DNA from: an uncultured Alistipes sp.
GTDB taxonomy: Bacteria > Bacteroidota > Bacteroidia > Bacteroidales > Rikenellaceae
Direction: 5' to 3'
Length of the DNA: 64,000 nucleotides
Assembly (NCBI GenBank): GCA_949283205.1
Contig: CASDSD010000037.1
Location: 62,001-126,000 of the forward strand
Every line of letters begins with the position of its first letter. The first letter of the stretch is position 1. A model generated the notes under the pieces. The model searched no databases. It was not told where the DNA came from and was given only the letters and a program-made list of their open reading frames with translations. Positions 60,385 to 64,000 of the stretch are shown piece by piece. Made by a program: the position numbers and the translations under genes.

Positions 60385-61671
60385 TCAGTTTATGCGTACC
60401 GGGCAATTTATCGTAGAGGCGTATCCCGTACCGTCGAGTACATATACGTACACGCGATAGTTGCCGGCCTCGTCGATGGTGAACTCGGCCCGGGGCTCGG
60501 TGGTGGTTATGACCTCGCCGTAGCGCTCGGGACGCGGCTCGTACGAACCGCCGAAGCCGAGGACGGTGGCTTCGTGCAGTATCTCCCATACGTATTGCAA
60601 GGTGTCGCCGTCGTTGTCCTGTGCCGTCACGCATGCGCTGAACGGCTTGCCGTGTCCTGCTTCGGGGCTCTCGGCAGCCGTTTTGCCGTCGATGGTGATG
60701 TCCGTAACGACGGGGGCGTGCTGCTGCGGCTCCTCACCCGTCCATACACGCTGCATGGCCTCCACAGACGGGGTCTTCTCACCCTTCAGCGGCAATCCTT
60801 CGACATTGCCCTCGACGAACATGCTGAACCACGTGGGGGTGCGCTCCTCCTTCTGACCCCAGAGGAAGACGAACGATCCGAGGCAGCGCGGATCGCCCAG
60901 TATGGCATTGTTGTAGCGGGCCTCGTATACCTTGCGTTTCTCTTCGCTCGACTGTTCTATCGGGGCGTCCCACGATGTCTTGCCGGTTTCCCACCATCCC
61001 GTGGGACCCCATTCGGTTATGATATAGGGACCTTTGTAGTCGGATTCCGCCACCATCGACTTCACTTCGTTTATCGGGCCGTAGCTGTTTATGCCGATCA
61101 CGTCGAGCGAGGGGGCGTAGCGGGCGATCGAGTCGAGGGCGTTGGGGTTGTGGGCGATAACGGTCGACGTAAGGTGGCGTTTGTCTATCGACTTTATTAT
61201 TGTCGATAGTTCGTCGATGAAACTCCACACCGTGCTGCCGTTATTGCCGCTCAGCTCCACCTCGTTGCCGATGCCCCATATGAGCAGGTTGGGATCGTCC
61301 TTGAAACGCTCTGCGGCGTCGCGGCAGAATGTGCGCATCTGCTCCTTGAACTCTTCGTCGGCATACTTTTCGGCCTCTTTCGGGAGCCATATGCCCTGCA
61401 TGACGTACATGCCGTGCTGTGCGGCCATGGCTGTCGTGGCGGCTATCTCGTCGATGCTTCCGCCCCATGTGCGGCAGGCGTTGGCGCCGTTGGCGACGGC
61501 GATGTCGGGACGGTTCGTGCCGCCGATACCCTTGATGAATACGGGGTTGCCGTCGACGGTAAGCTCGAAGCCCTCCTCCGTGGCGCGTATGTGCGCCCCC
61601 TGTTGCTGTGTGCATGCCGCCAACGTCGAGCCGATGGCGGCGAGGATGATGATTCGTCGAATTATATTCAT
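60385..61671 (-). CDS. GH2-like TIM-barrel glycoside hydrolase, lipoprotein
   Basis: A 428-residue protein with the lipoprotein signal MNIIRRIIILAAIGSTLAAC (lipobox LAAC, Cys20). A TIM barrel resembling the GH2 catalytic domain follows: GGTNRPDIAVANGANACRTWGG, the acid/base region WGIGNEVELSG, and a nucleophile-type YIITEWGPTGWWET. A C-terminal Ig-like domain (residues ~330-428) ends it. There are no GH2 sugar-binding N-terminal domains, so it is a stand-alone barrel and its specificity is unknown. It is divergent from the GH31 gene. Confidence 0.8.
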   Translation of the reverse strand: MNIIRRIIILAAIGSTLAACTQQQGAHIRATEEGFELTVDGNPVFIKGIGGTNRPDIAVANGANACRTWGGSIDEIAATTAMAAQHGMYVMQGIWLPKEAEKYADEEFKEQMRTFCRDAAERFKDDPNLLIWGIGNEVELSGNNGSTVWSFIDELSTIIKSIDKRHLTSTVIAHNPNALDSIARYAPSLDVIGINSYGPINEVKSMVAESDYKGPYIITEWGPTGWWETGKTSWDAPIEQSSEEKRKVYEARYNNAILGDPRCLGSFVFLWGQKEERTPTWFSMFVEGNVEGLPLKGEKTPSVEAMQRVWTGEEPQQHAPVVTDITIDGKTAAESPEAGHGKPFSACVTAQDNDGDTLQYVWEILHEATVLGFGGSYEPRPERYGEVITTTEPRAEFTIDEAGNYRVYVYVLDGTGYASTINCPVRIN

Positions 61672-61697
61672 GAGAAAATATAGGTTTATATCAGATA

Positions 61698-61728
61698 CAA
61701 AGGTAATGAATGTAGGGCGCAAAGGCAA
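61698..61728 (-). promoter_or_regulatory. Promoter of the GH2-like gene
   Basis: On the minus strand TTG (61726-61728), 20-nt spacer, TACCTTTG (61698-61705), 26 nt upstream of the ATG. Confidence 0.65.
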
Positions 61729-61944
61729 GAGAAAAATCGCTTTTGGGATGGCTGCGGCCGTGTCGGAGCAGCGACGCGCGGCAGAAGACGCTGAAAATTT
61801 CGCAAGACGGAAACATATCCTTGAAAAAGAGCGGCGATATCGGGTTTTTTGGGTAACTTTGAAAGGATACGACGTCATGCGACGGTGCCGCCGCACGGCA
61901 AGGGGCCTTTCTGTCGGAAAATGTGGACGATATGTGTCGAATAT

Positions 61945-61975
61945 TTTGTCATATTTCAAATTTTGATTACTTTTG
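61945..61975 (+). promoter_or_regulatory. Promoter of the GH31 gene
   Basis: TTTG (61945-61948), 19-nt spacer, TACTTTTG (61968-61975), 51 nt upstream of the ATG. Both elements match the consensus. Confidence 0.8.
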
Positions 61976-62026
61976 TTTGCTTGAAAGGGGTATTATGATT
62001 GCAATCTTAAATAAAAATTCCAACCA

Positions 62027-64000
62027 ATGAAAAAACTGTTAACTCATTCCATTTTGCTTCGGCGATTCGCGGCGGTGCTGTCGTGCATGGTTTGTGTGGC
62101 GGCTGCCATGCCTGCGCGGGGACAGCAGGCAATGTCGGTTTCGGCCGTGAAGATCAACCCCACGACGGTAGATGTGGTCTTCGGCAGCGAGCGCATGACG
62201 TTCGATTTTTACGGAGACAACATCTTCCGACTCTTCCAGGATAATACGGGAGGCATCATACGCGATCCCGAGGCGCGGCCCGAGGCGCAGATCCTTGTGG
62301 ACAATCCGCGCCGCGAGGTGTCGTCGCTTGAGGTGAGCGACGGGGATGACGCCGTTGTTATCTCTACGCCCCGTATTGCAGTATCGCTGGACAAGACGAC
62401 GCGTCTTATGACCTTGACCGACAAGGAGCGCGGCTGCGCGGTTATCGAGCAGGTTGCGCCCGTAGCGTTCGGCGAGGAGGGCGTGTCGATAGTCCTGAAA
62501 GAGGAGCCGCAGGAGTATTTCTACGGCGGCGGCGTGCAGAACGGCCGCTTCTCGCACAAGGGCAAGATCATCGCCATAGAGAACCAGAACAGCTGGACCG
62601 ATGGCGGTGTGGCATCGCCTACGCCTTTCTACTGGTCTACGAAGGGTTATGGCGTGATGTGGTATACCTTCCGCAAGGGTGCATACGATTTCGGCGCGAC
62701 GGAGGCGGGACGTGTGGCCCTGTCGCACGAGACCGATTATCTCGATCTCTTCTTCATGGTGGATGCCACGCCCGTGGCGCTGCTGAACGACTACTACCAG
62801 CTTACGGGCAATCCGATTCTGCTGCCCAAGTTCGGCTTCTATCAGGGTCATCTGAATGCCTACAACCGCGACTACTGGGTCGAGGACGAGACGGGCATAC
62901 TCTTCGAGGACGGCAAGCGCTACAAGGAGAGCCAGCGCGACAACGGAGGCGTGAAGGAGTCGCTCAACGGCGAGAAGGATAACTATCAGTTCTCGGCACG
63001 TGCCGTCATCGACCGCTATGCGGCGCATGACATGCCTTTCGGGTGGCTGCTGCCCAACGACGGTTACGGCGCCGGCTATGGCCAGGAGGAGACGCTCGAC
63101 GGCAACATCCGCAACCTGAAGGCTCTGGGCGACTATGCCCGCGAGAAGGGTGTCGAGATAGGTCTCTGGACGCAGTCGGACCTGCACCCGAAACCCGAGG
63201 TGAGCGCGCTGCTGCAGCGCGACATCGTAAAGGAGGTGCGTGATGCCGGCGTGCGCGTGCTCAAGACCGACGTGGCATGGGTTGGCGCCGGGTATTCGTT
63301 CGGTCTGAACGGCATCGCCGACGTGGCGCAGATCATGCCTTACTATGGCAACGATGCGCGCCCCTTCATCATCTCGCTCGACGGCTGGGCCGGCACGCAG
63401 CGTTATGCCGGTGTGTGGACCGGTGACCAGACGGGCGGCGAGTGGGAGTACATACGTTTCCATATCCCGACATATATCGGCTCGGGCCTCTCGGGACAGC
63501 CCAATATCACCTCTGACATGGACGGTATCTTCGGCGGCCGCAACCTCGTGGTCAACACCCGAGACTTCCAGTGGAAGACCTTCTCTCCGATGGAGCTCAA
63601 CATGGACGGCTGGGGCTCAAACGAGAAGTATCCCCATGCTCTGGGCGAGCCGGCGACGTCGATCAACCGCTGGTACCTGAAGCTCAAGTCGGAGATCATG
63701 CCCTATGCCTATTCTATTGCACACGAGGCCGTGGACGGGATGCCCATGATCCGGGCGATGATGCTCGAGTGGCCCAATGCCTATACTCTCGGCACGGCTA
63801 CGCGATACCAGTACATGTACGGCCCGTGGTTCCTCGTGGCTCCGATATACCAGGCTACGGCCGCCGATGACAAGGGTAACGATATCCGGGACGGCATCTA
63901 TCTGCCCGCAGGCGAATGGATCGACTATTTCACGGGCGACCTCTACGAAGGCGGCCGCGTCATAAACAGCTATGAGGCTCCGCTGTGGAAACTGCCTCTG
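62027..64000 (+). CDS. GH31 family glycoside hydrolase, 3' end cut by window edge
   Basis: The first 658 residues of an exported retaining glycosidase. The signal peptide lies within MKKLLTHSILLRRFAAVLSC and the following ~15 residues. An N-terminal beta-sandwich is followed by the GH31 barrel with YFYGGGVQNGRFSHKG, PTPFYWSTKGYGVMWYTF, LPKFGFYQGHLNAYNRDYW, a probable nucleophile D415 in LKTDVAWVG and a probable acid/base D467 in WTGDQTGGEWE. The GDQTG motif and acidic insert near residues 270-315 are unlike classical alpha-glucosidases and point to a GH31 subgroup of gut Bacteroidetes. The start is fixed by the promoter and signal peptide. Confidence 0.85.
   Translation, partial: MKKLLTHSILLRRFAAVLSCMVCVAAAMPARGQQAMSVSAVKINPTTVDVVFGSERMTFDFYGDNIFRLFQDNTGGIIRDPEARPEAQILVDNPRREVSSLEVSDGDDAVVISTPRIAVSLDKTTRLMTLTDKERGCAVIEQVAPVAFGEEGVSIVLKEEPQEYFYGGGVQNGRFSHKGKIIAIENQNSWTDGGVASPTPFYWSTKGYGVMWYTFRKGAYDFGATEAGRVALSHETDYLDLFFMVDATPVALLNDYYQLTGNPILLPKFGFYQGHLNAYNRDYWVEDETGILFEDGKRYKESQRDNGGVKESLNGEKDNYQFSARAVIDRYAAHDMPFGWLLPNDGYGAGYGQEETLDGNIRNLKALGDYAREKGVEIGLWTQSDLHPKPEVSALLQRDIVKEVRDAGVRVLKTDVAWVGAGYSFGLNGIADVAQIMPYYGNDARPFIISLDGWAGTQRYAGVWTGDQTGGEWEYIRFHIPTYIGSGLSGQPNITSDMDGIFGGRNLVVNTRDFQWKTFSPMELNMDGWGSNEKYPHALGEPATSINRWYLKLKSEIMPYAYSIAHEAVDGMPMIRAMMLEWPNAYTLGTATRYQYMYGPWFLVAPIYQATAADDKGNDIRDGIYLPAGEWIDYFTGDLYEGGRVINSYEAPLWKLPL

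Noticed and set aside
1..64000. CRISPR arrays, insertion sequences, prophage, tRNA or rRNA genes, frameshifted genes
   Set aside because: None seen: no regular repeat-spacer pattern, transposase motif, or tRNA-like T-arm in the noncoding intervals, and all major genes are intact apart from the two cut by the window edges.

Overview
The window looks like the chromosome of a gut-type Bacteroidales bacterium, most probably Alistipes or a close relative (Rikenellaceae); the genus is inference. The base composition is GC-rich. Many genes are preceded by the Bacteroidetes -7 box TAnnTTTG, often with a TTTG/TTG element 19-21 bp upstream, and Shine-Dalgarno sequences are mostly absent. Content typical of the phylum includes GH92 mannosidases, a TonB receptor, a bifunctional HisB, a HisIE fusion and an HU gene followed by a 29-residue basic protein. 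I see no rRNA, tRNA, CRISPR array, insertion sequence or prophage. Almost all of the window is intact coding sequence; the genes at both ends are cut by the window edge.

Layout. 1-6.8 kb (minus strand): coaX (partial), mfd, RNase G, the 29-aa basic protein, HU and a START-like protein. 7-11.6 kb: two tandem GH92 glycosidases. 11.8-17.9 kb: a tight minus-strand operon lptB-aroA-aroC-prmC-recX-M23 peptidase, divergent from recQ. 18-22.1 kb (plus): recQ, a TM2 protein, a DUF2752 protein and rsmA. 22.2-29 kb: an OST-HTH/DUF3825 protein, a secreted carboxymuconolactone decarboxylase-like protein divergent from two overlapping AraC paralogues, and a TonB-dependent receptor. 29-34 kb: glnS and an outer-membrane protein (minus), divergent from a SpoU methyltransferase, panB and a dolichol-phosphate-mannose-synthase-like enzyme (plus). 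34.4-40.7 kb: a minus-strand envelope operon (conserved acidic protein, rsmI, LpxL-like acyltransferase, GT2, GT83-like transferase, GtrA). 40.8-48.5 kb: lysA, ychF, gltX, galM, DUF1835 and other small proteins. 48.7-56 kb: the complete histidine operon hisG-D-C-B-H-A-F-IE. 56.3-60.3 kb: an iron-sulfur and transport cluster (NapH/NapG-like fusion, Fe-S aldo/keto reductase lipoprotein, DUF1893, ECF S component). 60.4-64 kb: a GH2-like lipoprotein glycosidase divergent from a GH31 enzyme.

The strongest regulatory signal is upstream of hisG. A promoter-like box is followed by a 17-codon peptide, MIRFNHIHHHHILRKVR, with five His codons. After it comes a perfect 12-bp intrinsic terminator, and an alternative helix joins the peptide's stop-codon region to the 5' arm of that terminator. 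This has every part of a classical ribosome-stalling attenuator for the whole histidine pathway.

The most interesting uncharacterised system is the cluster at 56.3-60.3 kb. A membrane protein with up to six [4Fe-4S] motifs and an apparently retained internal Tat-like segment lies next to an Fe-S aldo/keto reductase lipoprotein, a DUF1893 protein and a vitamin-type ECF substrate-binding subunit.
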